Translations under genes and position numbers: made by a program
The notes under the pieces: model-generated
Databases searched by the model: none
The model's input: the letters and a program-made list of their open reading frames with translations, nothing else
What the model was told of the DNA's origin: nothing
Source of the DNA: Toxotes chatareus
Taxonomy: Eukaryota > Chordata > Actinopteri > Toxotidae
Direction of reading: 5' to 3'
DNA: 64,000 bases
Assembly (NCBI GenBank): GCA_016801885.1
Contig: CM028884.1
Span: 22,864,864 to 22,928,863, forward strand
Shown here: piece after piece, positions 37,398 through 49,725 of the stretch
Numbering within the stretch: position 1 is the first letter of the stretch
How the letters are laid out: each line of letters starts with the position of its first letter

Positions 37398-38640
37398 AGT
37401 GGCACAACAGCAGGTTGGCTACTGCTGCTGCCTGGGGGGTGTGGCATCTCAGCCACCTTTCGCTCCTCTCCATACTCTCATGGAGGTCTCCAGTACCTCT
37501 GCTGAATCCATGAGTCGAGACAGAGACATCCCTCAGTCGGTACAACAGCTAAACAATATACCACACATATTGTACTTAGCAGCACCTCTGTGCTGCAGCC
37601 ACAGCAGGAGTATGATAATGTTTCCATACAACATTTACAAGGTTCCATTAAATAAAGATACAAGCATTAAACTTAATTTTATCATTTTTGTTTGGCCAAT
37701 AAACAAGTTCCTCGTTGCTAAGTAATGCACACGCTTGCTTGTTGCTCTCTGCTCAGTGGCGGAGTGACACTGCCTCAGTGTTTTAAGCTATAGTCTCAAA
37801 TACTGAGTTTAAAAGCATGCCTGCTTAAAGGGAAGGATGAATCAGCCCAAGCACATATTGCTTAGTTCAGAATGAACCTGAAAGTACTGTTACATCTGTG
37901 TCTTTTGATAGAACCATGCCAAAGCTGTCATCATCCTCATAAACATGGAGATATAATCTCACATGGGCAAAAAAAAATAATAATAAATTTACAGAGGCAC
38001 CGCTGCCACATACTCTGCTACACACAAAGTATAAAGGCTAATAATGTGAACAGTTTACCCAGTGGAATGCTCATTCATTTTATTATGGCCTCTGCAGCCA
38101 ATGAAGAGCTAGTCTGGGTATGAAATGCTTTTTTTCTCAGAGTAATAAAGAAGAAAAAAATGAAGGGCACCAGTCTTTGGTAAGCAGAAATCACAGCACA
38201 AGTTTTGGACTGGGCAAGATCTGTGTGTGTTTTACACACTGATTTCTTGGTATAGGAACAATGCCACAAAAGTCACTGCTGCTTGTCTATATGTATGTAT
38301 ATTTTTAAATGCACGCACTTCACAAGATAAAGATGAATATGGTTCCTTCCTCTCTGATGTGAGATCATTGCGCACCCCTGTTCCATCAGTCACAGTGTTC
38401 TTCCAGCAAAATGTTCATTTCAGACAAAGTGACTGAGGCCAGGATGGAGAGACGAGGGCGAAAACCCTTGACCTGTTTCCGTGCATCACAAGTATCGTGA
38501 GAACAGAGCAGACCTGATTGGCTGTGAGTGAGCTGAGAGGAAAAAGAGAGAGGAGAGGAGAGGCTGCTCAGTGACTCTCTGGCTTCTCTTCCTGATTTAG
38601 ATCAGCATCAGACTCTCTGTATCTTGCACACAGGCCTTCA

Positions 38641-38645
38641 CACAT

Positions 38646-38728
<83 letters not shown>
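38641..38728. repeat. Long (CA)n microsatellite
   Basis: Over 80 bp of CA, uninterrupted from about 38647. Confidence 0.97.
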
Positions 38729-38729
<1 letters not shown>

Positions 38730-38739
38730 ATTTCACAGA

Positions 38740-41700
38740 AGCTTCTTTGATGCTGCAACAAATGAATCTGGAGTATGAAATATAAGGAAAAAACACCAAT
38801 TCTTTCTTTCAATTATCCAGATATGTTTGCACAGTGGGACCCAACTGGCTGCATCTCTCGAATGGAATTCAACGCATGACCGAATCTGTGATGTCCGGTT
38901 GTTAAATCTGCACAGCAGAGAAAATCAACAAGACGACACAACAAATGTGCACAGAGAAGTTTGTAGAAACAACTACTACAAAATACTTTGAATGATGAAA
39001 GACAACAATATCTGTATTTTCCTTCCTGATGGTACATCACTCAAAAGGTTGAGTTGAATTATACCATTCTGGATTACAGTCTTATTTCTTTTTTTTTTTT
39101 TTATTGACAGTCACTGTTGAACATGACGTGATATACTGGGTACATGGGTTTAAGTGCGACAAAGGAAGAAATGTAAGAAAAAGTGAAGACAGATATAAGC
39201 ACTGATTTGCATGGATATGAAAAGCTTAACCACCAAACTTCTGCTTTAAACTTCTGTTGGAAGTCCTTATAGGCACTTTTGGGCCTCAGCAGCTATAATT
39301 CAGGAGTGAAGGGCCACAGCTTTCAGCAGTGTGCAGCAGCAAGGCAGCCACACATCTATCCTGGATATGGCTGCAGTGACACCAACAGCTGAATCAGGCC
39401 TTCAGTCCTGTGCTGACAGGATAATCTCGCCCTGCAGCCACCCGGATTTGACAGGGGAGCATAGTGGACAGAGAGAGGGTTTGTGTTTGTGTGTGTTGAG
39501 CTGTTTGGTGAGTGTGTAAACTGTATCCTCTCATCTGCATCAGCCAGCTGACAATCTGACCAAAATATCCCCGAGTCTTTTTTATAAATATTTCAGACTA
39601 TTGTTGCTGTATTTTCAGTTTTAAATTAATGTATGCCACAGTGTGGTGGCTACAGCTCTACACCTACAAGTCTACACCCACAGGCAAAATCTAATCAAAG
39701 CTGAGCTTTTTGTTATACTACTACTACTACTACTAATGATGATGATAATAATAATAATAACACACTTTCTTAGGTCTCAAGAAGGGAGAAGAAACTAGTA
39801 AATTAGACCTAAACCACATAGTTTGGAAATAAAAACAAAAAAAGTTTTTGCTGATATCAAAACCCACACTTCTTACATTAAAAGAGAATACTGAGTTTAC
39901 CTGCTTCTGTCCATAGACAGGGAGCTCCATGGAGTTAATTACTTTCACTGAAAAAAAAGTCTCTGAATTTTTGTAATTTTTTTTGTTCTCTCACACAAAC
40001 GATGCTGTGACACCGTTCACTCCCATTTGTAGGAACAAGCACAGATGAGAAAATGCTTCATGAGAGAAAAGATAAAATGAACCCGAATAAGCTGCTGATT
40101 AAATGTAAAGTCCATATAAGTTACACAAACAAATTCCCATTTTCAATTTCTGATTTCCAATTTTCTTCCTTCAAAATAAAACCCATAAAGTCTGATTTTT
40201 TTTTTTTTTTTTTTTGGTTTAACAAAAATCTTGTATCTGCAAACAACTAGCACTGTCATATAGTCCAGACTATAGTTCATAAGATCTTTAAGTTTTCCAT
40301 CTGCTGCAAACTCTTTATCCACTAATGAGATTGTCTCCATCAGACACTTCTATTCTCAGTGCTGCTGGGAAAGCTCTCTCGCTTCACAGCCACAAACTCT
40401 GCAAGTCATTACAACAAACTAAGAAAAACACCAAACTGTCATTCACAGGGAGGCGGCTGAGCAACACTTTCAAGTCAAGAAGCAATTAACGCTGAGAAAG
40501 GCCTCTGCGAATGATTACGGCCTCGAGCTTCATTCAGTGCCTTGTAATTTCTCAACCACACACACACATACACATACTCAAGATAATAGATCAGAGATGA
40601 GTTCTCCGCGACTTGTCGGAAGCTCACTGATCCAGGTTTACAGTCCAAGTGTCAGCAGCCTTGATCTGAAAGAAATTAATTTGGGTGACACTTAAAGGAC
40701 GGCTAGTGGGTTTCAGTACTCCCACTACAGAGTGAACATCACATCTAAATAGTGATGACCGCACTGAACTGAAGCAGCTGGCATCCGTTGGTTTGTACAA
40801 CCCTGATTAAAGCAACAGGATTTACTGCCACTGTGACTGAGCTTTAATTAGTTAACCAGGCCTTTATGAGCGCACGTGTGGTGTGTTTGTTACACTACAT
40901 TAAAGGAAAATCAACTGCAAACTCTGGGCAAAGTAGAACTACAATCTTCAGGTGTCACCATCAGCCTCTAACCTCGCTTTTACATCAGCCTTGGTAATTC
41001 TGCTTATTCTATATCTCAGCTTCCTGTTTTTTGGGGGGTTTTTTTCCTCATAAAAGAACAATTTTATGGTTGTTTAAATATTTCCGTTGAAGTTCTGTCT
41101 CACAGGACAGCCAGCCACCGGGTAATGTTCTCACTTACATGTCAGCCAGGCGCTATGGCCTCTGGGTGAAAGCAGTTCACATGATACAAACTTACACAAC
41201 GTTTGAAGAGAGTGGAAGAGACAGGCGATAGCACCCACAAGGACAAGGACTGTACCACCTCCTCCCCTCTCCAGGAATGAAGCAAAGGCCAAGTGATTTA
41301 CAGCTGCACTGCCGCCTAAAATCTATTCAATATCAAATACTCCATAGTTTTGAAAGTTAGACATAAAAATGTGTTTTTTTCCTTTATGGATGACAGAAGC
41401 TGTGGTCAGCTGAAATTCATTTAAGTTGGTCCTGAATCATTATCTTTCACATCTAATCATCATTTACCTCTCAGCTGTTCAATGGGTCATAAATGGACAA
41501 GCTACTATGAGCTAGGTACTTCCATGTCACTAACAATGCCCTTGTCAAAGCTCTGTCAGTAGCTGTGTATTCAGTCATAATTTTGTGTGGTGGTTGCAGA
41601 ATGTTGTTCATTTGAAATTTGTAAAATTGTAAAATTGTTTTTACGCCTGGTTGGTGCATAGATACAGTAAGAAAAGGATTTTTGTATGTGTGGTATATTA

Positions 41701-41820
41701 CATCAGCTTGGGTTCTGCATCTTTTTATTGGCTAATGTTCAGCAGTCGTTCTGCAAGCTTTTGCTGCATTCCTGCTCTTCACAACAAGACCCCCAAAAAT
41801 GTATAAAATAAAACATGGTA
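38740..41820. other. No gene seen; unique intron DNA
   Basis: Holds the compound trinucleotide array at 39716 and poly-T runs at 39087-39102 and 40197-40216. The block 40480-40900 is less AT-rich, with motifs such as tttaattagttaaccagg; it may be a conserved element but this cannot be judged from one sequence. Confidence 0.45.
39716..39760. repeat. Compound trinucleotide microsatellite
   Basis: (ACT)n, then (GAT)n, then (AAT)n in direct succession. The stepwise change suggests successive point mutations spreading through one array. Confidence 0.9.
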
Positions 41821-41829
41821 GCAGACAGA

Positions 41830-42345
41830 ATCACAGCATCAGTCGGTTGAGAAAACAACTTAATTGGTAAAAGTAACCTGTAACTTGAAAATCGCTATTA
41901 GTAATAAACCCGCAGAGAATTGCGACCTGAATCTGCAGCGCCCCTCAGCTTTAAGCTGTTTAAAACTAGTTTCAGTTCATGGTTCAGCTACAACTTTACT
42001 GTCCTGGTTTATTCTCACTGTTCTGAGTAGTGGTGTATAAGGGAACATTAGTCAGCTGTTTTCTACAAAAAGCCTACTCACTGTACTCTACCTCTCAGCA
42101 CCAAGCAGCAGACAGACACCATCAGTGACTAACTGGTGAACATAGTAGAGAATTTAGCAGCTAAAGTGCCAGATATTTCCCTCAGGAGTTGGTAGACTCC
42201 AAAAGCAGAGCTAAAAGAGAATGAATAGTGGAGTTACATTCACCAAGTGACTAGATATGTCACTCCAAATGAATGATCATGCTGCTTCGACTGGTTCCCA
42301 ATTAGCCTCGCTTTCACTATGAAATTCTGTCTCCCGGGAAAATCA
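41830..42345 (+). repeat. Dispersed percomorph repeat copy
   Basis: Segments such as gacctgaatctgcagcgccc, tggtgaacatagtagagaat and agatatttccctcaggagtt are ones I recognise as recurring in many percomorph genomes as one interspersed repeat. It is probably a non-autonomous element or a part of a larger transposon. It runs directly into the reading-frame fragment at 42446-42643. Confidence 0.55.
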
Positions 42346-42445
42346 GGAGATTTATGGTAGTGCATCTGCCAAAACCAAAACAAAAAGAGGATTGAGCTTT
42401 CCCCAGTTAGAAGAAATGGTGGACGGTTGAACAACCAGAATAATT

Positions 42446-42643
42446 ATGGAAGCTCTACCTGGCAAAATAAAAAGAGCCCGGTTGTCAGAGAAGCCAAAGA
42501 AGGTGGAGAGTGATAGAAAAGTGAACCTCGGGCAGGCATTCACTCGATGGAGAGAGCTCTGGAATTTGAGTGGGTTCAAAACCAACCAACATTCATTTGG
42601 CATTATTTCTACTAAATCAGCAAGTAACAAACCTGCTTATTAA
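42446..42643 (+). pseudogene. Transposon-derived reading-frame fragment (RWREL motif)
   Basis: A 65-codon frame starts MEALPGKIKRARLSEKPKK and continues with VNLGQAFTRWREL and GFKT. I recall the pattern KR.RLSE...R...NLG.AF.RWREL...KG.KTDAE in fish proteins predicted from mobile elements. The copy loses the expected sequence after GFKT and stops, so it looks truncated. It sits in the same repeat context as 41830-42345. The parent element class is not known to me. Confidence 0.45.
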
Positions 42644-42659
42644 TACAACCGGGTGTCTC

Positions 42660-45600
42660 ACTCTGCTTTTATCATGGCACTGCTGTAGCTACTTGGCATG
42701 CATTTGTTGGCACCATGCACTTCAGCTTCCTACATAAACAAACTTGCCTTGAATTTCAACCAAGAACCTAGCCACCCCCCAACCACTCATGTCAATGCTT
42801 TTTAATCATCTTTACATAAAATAAAATTAAAAGTCCCTGCAGTAGCCTTCACTGTTGGCCGTGTTTGACTTTCTTGGCAGCAGCAAGTGAAGAAGCAGAT
42901 TCGTTGTTTAAGCACATAAACAGACAAATGGTGGGATGGCTTGTGCAAAATAATTCAATACATTTTCTTTTTATGATTTCAAATGTACTTAAGATTGATA
43001 TTCATTGAAATAATGAAATAAAAAGCCACAACCTCCACGAACATCAGTGAGGACAACCTTTTAAACAAAACCAGCAGAGCCTTTGGTTATCCACCAGAAA
43101 CAATATGCAAGTTATCTACCATCATGGAGCACACTGCCTATACACAGTATATTTACAGCAGAGTCTTACTTGTCTGAGTCAGAGAGAGAAGGACAACAAC
43201 CGTTAACTTATTTATTTGGGGAGATTTTAGTTTGGTTTCTGGTTTTAAAGTGGGGAATTCCTAACCATAAACTGATGGTTAGGCTCCAGACATGAATGTG
43301 GAGCTACTGTCATCTAACTGAACCCAGTTCACTTAGTTCATTTTAAAAAGAGGCAGTAACCACCCGCTGTATAGATTCATGCTATAATTCTGAGCTTTTC
43401 AGGAAAAATGTAACAAGATTCAACCATTTTTGTTAACAGTAATGACAGAGAAGTGTTTTAGTGCAAGAGGTTTCAAATTAACAATACGGAGAGACACACA
43501 GAGAGTAAACATAATAGACGCATAGTGTTTTAAGCGCCAACTCTTTCCCCAGCCCTCTCATTACCAGAATAATTGTGCGACAACACCCAAGACAAGCATT
43601 CATCACAACTAATGAACACACTCAGCTTCATGTGACCGCAGTCGTCCGCGCAGCACATTCATCATTTCATCAAGGAGAGCACAAACAGATGAGCAATGCT
43701 GACTCCCAGCTCACTAAAAATTACCAGTGTGGCCAAGTACAATTTCCACACTGGAACACTAATTACAGTGTATATGTGATTATGCAGCATTACACACCAC
43801 TACAGCAAGGTTAGAAACAAAATAAAGAGTGCAGATGGGCAAATTTACAGTGTAACCTCAGAGCTGTATTCTGTGACTTCATGTGAAATCACTGCGTCGT
43901 AATAATTTCTATATTTAATCCACTGGGATGTGAAAGGTGTGTGTGTGTGCACTTGTGTAGGTGTGAGATTGTGTTTGAATGCATGTGAGAGGGAGACAGA
44001 AGAGAAATATCTCAAAAGCCCTCAGAGAATAACTGGAATAACTTCTCTTTTAGAGTTTTGCAAAGGTCTCAGTTTTACAAAGAAATACATCCTTTTTTTA
44101 AAAACATTTTTGCTTTGATTATGCCCTCAAAGCATGCTCCTTCTCCAAGCATTAAGATTTATGGTTTCTTCTCAGAGGCGGTTTTCATAGGGATGTAGGA
44201 AATTAAAAAAAAAAAAAAAGCATTTTGGCAAACTCCCTATTTGAACTGCTAACATTTGTTTCTTCAGATTACACCCCGCAAATTAAAGAGTAATTACTTT
44301 GTATATATGGGGCATCAACAAAATTCTTACTGGGGAACTTAGAAATACGTACCATAAATACAGTGAAAGATGATGAGAGATTAGGGAATAAGGGGGTAAC
44401 AGTAAAAGTTCAGTAGAATTATTACAGGATAGCAAGGAAGGACAAACGGGGAAAGTGGTCACAGGGTTCATAGAGTAATGAAATGAACGATGGTGTCATT
44501 TATGTTAACATACATATTTACACACATAACTTGAAAAGAAATGTATAAAATATTTGTCATTGTCAAGCTCTAATATTTATTTAAACTTGTATCTCTGGTC
44601 TTATAGGACCAAAGTATTAGAGAAAGACCTAGACACACTTTAATGTCCTGTCATATTATCAGATCAAAAACACTCAAATGTCCTCGGTATTTAACTTTAT
44701 ACCTAATGCGCAAAATATTTACACTTTAATTTGGGGGCTATAATCTGAAGTGTTCTAATTTTTCTATCCTATTACAACTTCTCCTGATGGGAAGGGATTA
44801 TTCTGTTTTCCCCTCTCTCTGTCCCAGACCAGCCCACCTTCCACCGCTAAAGGTTTTACTTAGGTTAGATTAGTTGTTTTGTTTGTTGCTGATGAAGTGC
44901 GTTGCTTTGTGTGGAGTCAGCGTTTTATTCTACTGCTGGCTCTGTGCAGTAGTGCTTTGTTTGCCCCCTCATTTTTAATTTCACGGCTGTGTGGTTAACT
45001 TTCAAGGGCATTTCTGCCCCAATTAATTTCTGTCCCACCACAATGTTGTCTGCAAAACACCTGAATACAGCATCACTGAATGCATAAGGTAAATGTCAGT
45101 TGACTTCTCACACACACACACACACTGCATCCAAGAGTATTTTAATCTTTTCATTTCTGTAAACACCTTCCTGCTAATGGAAAGCAGAAGCAGTGGGCTA
45201 CAGCTGCACTGATGATAAAATATATCCCACCTACAGAAGCTCTGCACTGTATTAAACATAAATACAAAAGATGTTTTTTTTCTGGGTCTCCTGCTTTGAA
45301 TTATGAACTGCATGTTGGTAGCTGTCATTCTCTGTAACAAATGAATGCACAAATGAGCCCCCACACTTTCATAAATATTAATAGGGATTGTCACCCACAC
45401 ATTAATCATTAGCATATGAAAGTAATTGGCAGGATAACTGTCAAATGTCTCCTAAGTGAGGATGCCCTCTCTCTTTTTAAGGTGGTCAATAAGTTACAGT
45501 ACAAAGACTGAAAAAGAATCAGATAGTGTTTATGAATCAGGAACTTTTTTGTACTGTAGACTGATCCATAGGCATCAATTCAAAACTCCCACACACACAA

Positions 45601-46160
45601 CAACAACACAGAGGGAACCAAGTGTTGTGCAATGGACCAACACAAATCTAAAACCCCCTCAATTTATCAAAGTGGCCCCACAAATCAATGTGGATTACTT
45701 TGGGAGAAAGCATTGCTCATGTGGCAGTGCATTTCCATTACCACACAACAATATTGGCCTTTTGGGAGGCTGCGGTAATTTTGTCTATTGATCAAATCAC
45801 AGGCAAAGATCACATCACCGTGTCTTAGTTTAGGCAATAACTCAAATACAGAGAAAAGGCAAAACCATCATCTCTGTGTAGATAATAGCTTATGAACAAC
45901 ACACACACACAGTGCACTGCACAAACATACCCTGACCACACAATCACACCACTGTAGAGGTCAGACCAGTCTCAGGTAACATATTGTCAAATAATAAAGG
46001 GATTATCCCTGTAATCCAAATGGCGAACACCTCCACCACAGCAGTGGGTGTCACCTTGTCTGATGTCAGCGCAGCCGCCACTCTGCGGTGATGAGACAAC
46101 TTCAGCTGCAGCTTCAAACCATCTGTGAAATTCAGATAAGCCCACCAATCCAAATATGCA
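42660..46160. other. No gene seen; two candidate conserved blocks
   Basis: Unique-looking sequence. Blocks at 45340-45450 and 45660-45810 carry clustered homeodomain, octamer-like and TCF-like motifs. The 111-codon frame at 45456 and the 130-codon minus-strand frame at 45415-45023 show no domain; the latter includes a CA run. Confidence 0.45.
45109..45125. repeat. Short (CA)n microsatellite
   Basis: Eight CA units. Confidence 0.9.
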
Positions 46161-46167
46161 CAGTTTA

Positions 46168-46322
46168 AGCCTTAAATGAATAGTTCCACATTTTGAGGGG
46201 AAATACGCTTATTCGCTTTCTGGCAGAGAGTTAGATGAGAAGATAGATACCACTCACATTATCTGTCCATTCAATATGAAGCTACAGCCGGCAGCTGGTT
46301 AATTTAGCTTAGCTTAGCAGAA
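46168..46322 (-). repeat. Dispersed repeat C, reverse-oriented copy
   Basis: The plus strand reads gaatagttccacattttgag, acgcttattcgctttctggc, gagttagatgagaagataga and ends in ttagcttagcttagcag. This is the best-preserved copy of repeat C in the window. Confidence 0.65.
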
Positions 46323-47102
46323 AAGTGAAAAATTGATGAAGGCTTAAAAACTGGAGGGGAATATTTCTTTTTACCTTACTTTTTTTTTTTTTTTTTTTAA
46401 AAAAGATAAAAATAATTCTTAGTTTCCAAACCCTTAAAAATCCAAACTGATTTTCTTCTTTCTTCCTTACAAATACTGGTTTTTCCAGCCTCTTGTCGCG
46501 GATGAAGGAAAAAACGGTGTTAATCACATCAAACCCAGGAGTCATTTGCATTTCAGCTCAAATATTCTTCACTCCCAACACAAGCAACACACTGGACTAA
46601 AACCACATGGGAGCACATCCTTAGTGTTAAACTCTATTAAAACCGAGGAGGGGTAGTTCTTCTGAAACCACATTACAGCCTTGGATGAAACATGAAGTCA
46701 ATGCCACATGAGGAGAATCAATGCACTAAGCAGTCATATTTGAGACCTGCTGCACTTCATTTATACGCCTCAGTCTGAGGCTGAGTAGAGAGTAAAGTTA
46801 GCCTTGTTGTTCATTGGAGAATAGATTTCAAATGCTGCTGCTCAAGAGAAACTCTACTGGGAATTTAAAAGGGGGGAAAAAGCTGCAGTGGTGTTTCTGT
46901 GTGGCTATAAACATCAGCTGACCTTGGAAAGTGGCTCAGCAGGGAGTGTGACAGTCAGACACACACTGCGAGGGGAGGATACTAATAATGGGAGTCCTGT
47001 ATATTCGCTCCTCTCTGTCCACTTAAAATCACTTACACCTTAAATGAGAAATATTTCCACTGGATATGGCCACAATTTATTTGCCATCTTTTCCTCATTT
47101 TA

Positions 47103-47385
47103 GGGCTGTAAGCAAGGATTATTTCTGATGAATCTGTTGATTATTTTCTTAATTAATTGGTTAATCACTGGGGCCATAGATTGTTAGACCACTGTGAAAA
47201 CTATTCTACCCAACCATTGGGCCAAAACAAAAAGATATTTCATATAGTAAAATAAAAAGACAGAACAAAGAAAACCCATGGTCAGTCATATTTAAGAAGC
47301 TAGAAGCAGTGATTGATCAAATCAAGAAGAGTTTTAATCAGTTTTCTGTTGAGCAACTAATCGATTAGATCGACAGCGCTTCAGA
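47103..47385 (+). repeat. Dispersed repeat A, near full-length copy
   Basis: It starts agggctgtaagcaaggatta, passes through attaattggttaatcactgg, and ends at caactaatcgattagatcga. Compared with the copy at 51680-51900 its middle is diverged or rearranged. The start (cagggctg-like) resembles a hAT end, but no target duplication was seen. Confidence 0.6.
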
Positions 47386-49018
47386 TCTAAAAGTCTTCAT
47401 TCTGTTGCATAAACATGTTTCTATTCCTGGAAAGATGGTGAGAGGACAAAGGAGGAAATAAATCAATATTGAACTGCCAACACCAAATCCTGTGAGACAC
47501 ACACAACACCTTTGAACACACAGTGCAGTGATAATAGCTTGGATATGTGGTATTTATCTGCTGGGACTGAGCAGAGATCTGGACACTGCTCTAGAGCAGG
47601 GACGCACGGTTGCTCCTGCCACAGGTTTCGTTGTGCAGCACTGCAGAGAGCAGGGTTCAGTTTCCAGCAGTGGTATGTCCAGCCTCATCAAACATAATTA
47701 TTGCTGTTACTGGTGAGGTATCATGTCCTTGTTGCACCACTGACTTGTTCTGGTTGGTCTATCTACTCTCTGCCTAAGACAAGAGAGATGGGAGTTTGCA
47801 GCAACAAGGACTGCAGTGCAGTTAGAAGACATCACTCAAACGAACAAATTGGAAGACAAAGAAGACAAAAAAAGCCAGCAAACCGATTTTAGCATTATTG
47901 CCTAATGTTCATAGTATTTTTATAGGTACATTTTGGTTATTTTGGGACATAATTGTACAAATAATGACTGTAGAAAAATCCACTAGCAGGAAGCACACTG
48001 TCCTCCTGTGCCTGCATAGGCCCAGCAACATGCTTTTATACTCAAAGGTCCAACTCTGCTCTGCTTTCCTCTGACAGTGTGACATTTTGATCAGATCCTC
48101 ACTTGTTATATTTCAAAGGACTGCTGCCCTTCCCTGTTTGAAGCCCACAGGTCCATCAAACATGCACTGAGGTCTCTTTTCATGTGCTCCGATCAACACA
48201 CTCGCCAAGCAGGTTGTTGACGGAAACACAAACACAATGAACCTCATATTTCTGAACTTTCAGTTTGTCTAATGACAACTTCAGTGTAATTAAGGCTCGC
48301 AAAGGTTGTTCTGTCATGCTCCACTGTTTCAGCTGATTAAATTCTTAATGGGGACCAATTTTACTCATTTCCAGCTCTGTGATTTTGTTCTGGGACTCCA
48401 CTGAAGTAGAGTAGAGTTTTAGAGATTATCACTCTTTAAAAAAAAAATAAATAAAATCTCATACTCCCTGTTATGCGGCCCCTCAGTTGAGGATTTGACC
48501 GAAATTAGCTCTGGGCTCGTTAAGGCCTAGGAACCCATCCCCAGAAGCCCACTTTCTTCTGATTTGCCAACTTCCAGAGGGCAGAGCAGTCGCAATGCTT
48601 GTGAGCACCACCTCATCCTCTTAACAGAGGTATTGAGGTTCTGAAAACAAACTGTAAAGCTATTAAGTACTGTAACATAACTGATTGGAAATGGCAACTT
48701 CTCCAATCCATGTGTACATGTTTGAGCCTGAATCCGATCTGGAATATGAACATTGACAGCACAAACATCTGCAGCAACAAATATTACAGCAAGACACTGA
48801 GACAGCCTAGTTCTCTAACAGCCTACCTGCCACATACTTTGAAAAACTGTGCACAGTCACAAAATTTTAAAGGCCAAATTTTCTCTTTACCGCATTTTGT
48901 ATGACATTAATTGAATTCCAGGAACAACATTTCTGTTGCATTGTCTCCCTTCAAATAAAATTGTAGCTGGGGGCAACCAGCAAGTCCCTCCCTAACAACA
49001 ATAGCACATTTTTTGTAT

Positions 49019-49020
49019 AT

Positions 49021-49053
<33 letters not shown>

Positions 49054-49066
49054 GAGAGAGAGAGCA
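49019..49066. repeat. Compound (AC)n(AT)n(AG)n microsatellite
   Basis: Three dinucleotide arrays in direct succession. Confidence 0.95.
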
Positions 49067-49402
49067 TGGTGCTGTATACAGACATCACACATGGCCTCAC
49101 ACTTATTGTCCTGTCCAGTCTAACTGCTGTCCATCCAGGATCTGCAGAGAGTACAGGAGAAGCCTGAGAGTTGGTAAGGGTTGAGCTGTTGCACACATAA
49201 ACTAAAGTTGTCAAACACTGCTTCTGTCCTCCAGTGCCAGCTAATGAGAGGGATCCAGAGACATGGCCAAACTCATTACTCCATAGAACCGCAGCTGTAA
49301 TTGACTTCAACCCAAAACATTTCACTCTCCATCCTCATTCCGCTAATAGAAGTGAGTCTTCTCTGAACCCTTTTGTTGTTCCTTTGCTTTCATATTTCTT
49401 GT

Positions 49403-49445
<43 letters not shown>
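49403..49445. repeat. Compound (TC)n(AC)n microsatellite
   Basis: 14 TC units, then about 7 AC units; a smaller copy of the same pattern follows at 49505-49524. Confidence 0.95.
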
Positions 49446-49504
49446 GCCTGTGTCATTTCACCCATGACAGCCTCTTGTCACTGTGATCTTCATGTGCTAC
49501 AAGC

Positions 49505-49558
49505 TCTCTCTCACACACACACACTTGCTCCTTCTTCCCCTCAAAGCTTATTTCAGCA

Positions 49559-49597
<39 letters not shown>
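49505..49597. repeat. (TC)n(AC)n and (GA)n microsatellites
   Basis: A short TC-AC run, 35 bp of other sequence, then about 19 GA units (49559-49597). With the preceding tract this forms TC and GA arrays in opposite orientation about 130 bp apart, able to pair as a large imperfect hairpin. Confidence 0.9.
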
Positions 49598-49598
<1 letters not shown>

Positions 49599-49725
49599 CC
49601 CAGTCACAGATTCCCTTACCTCCACTCAAATGATGCTGACTGGCAACAAGCCAAAATAACTCTCCCTGGTAGCCGACCTTGACGAGGTCCTAATCAAAGT
49701 CGACACTGGGCAACAATATTGCTTT

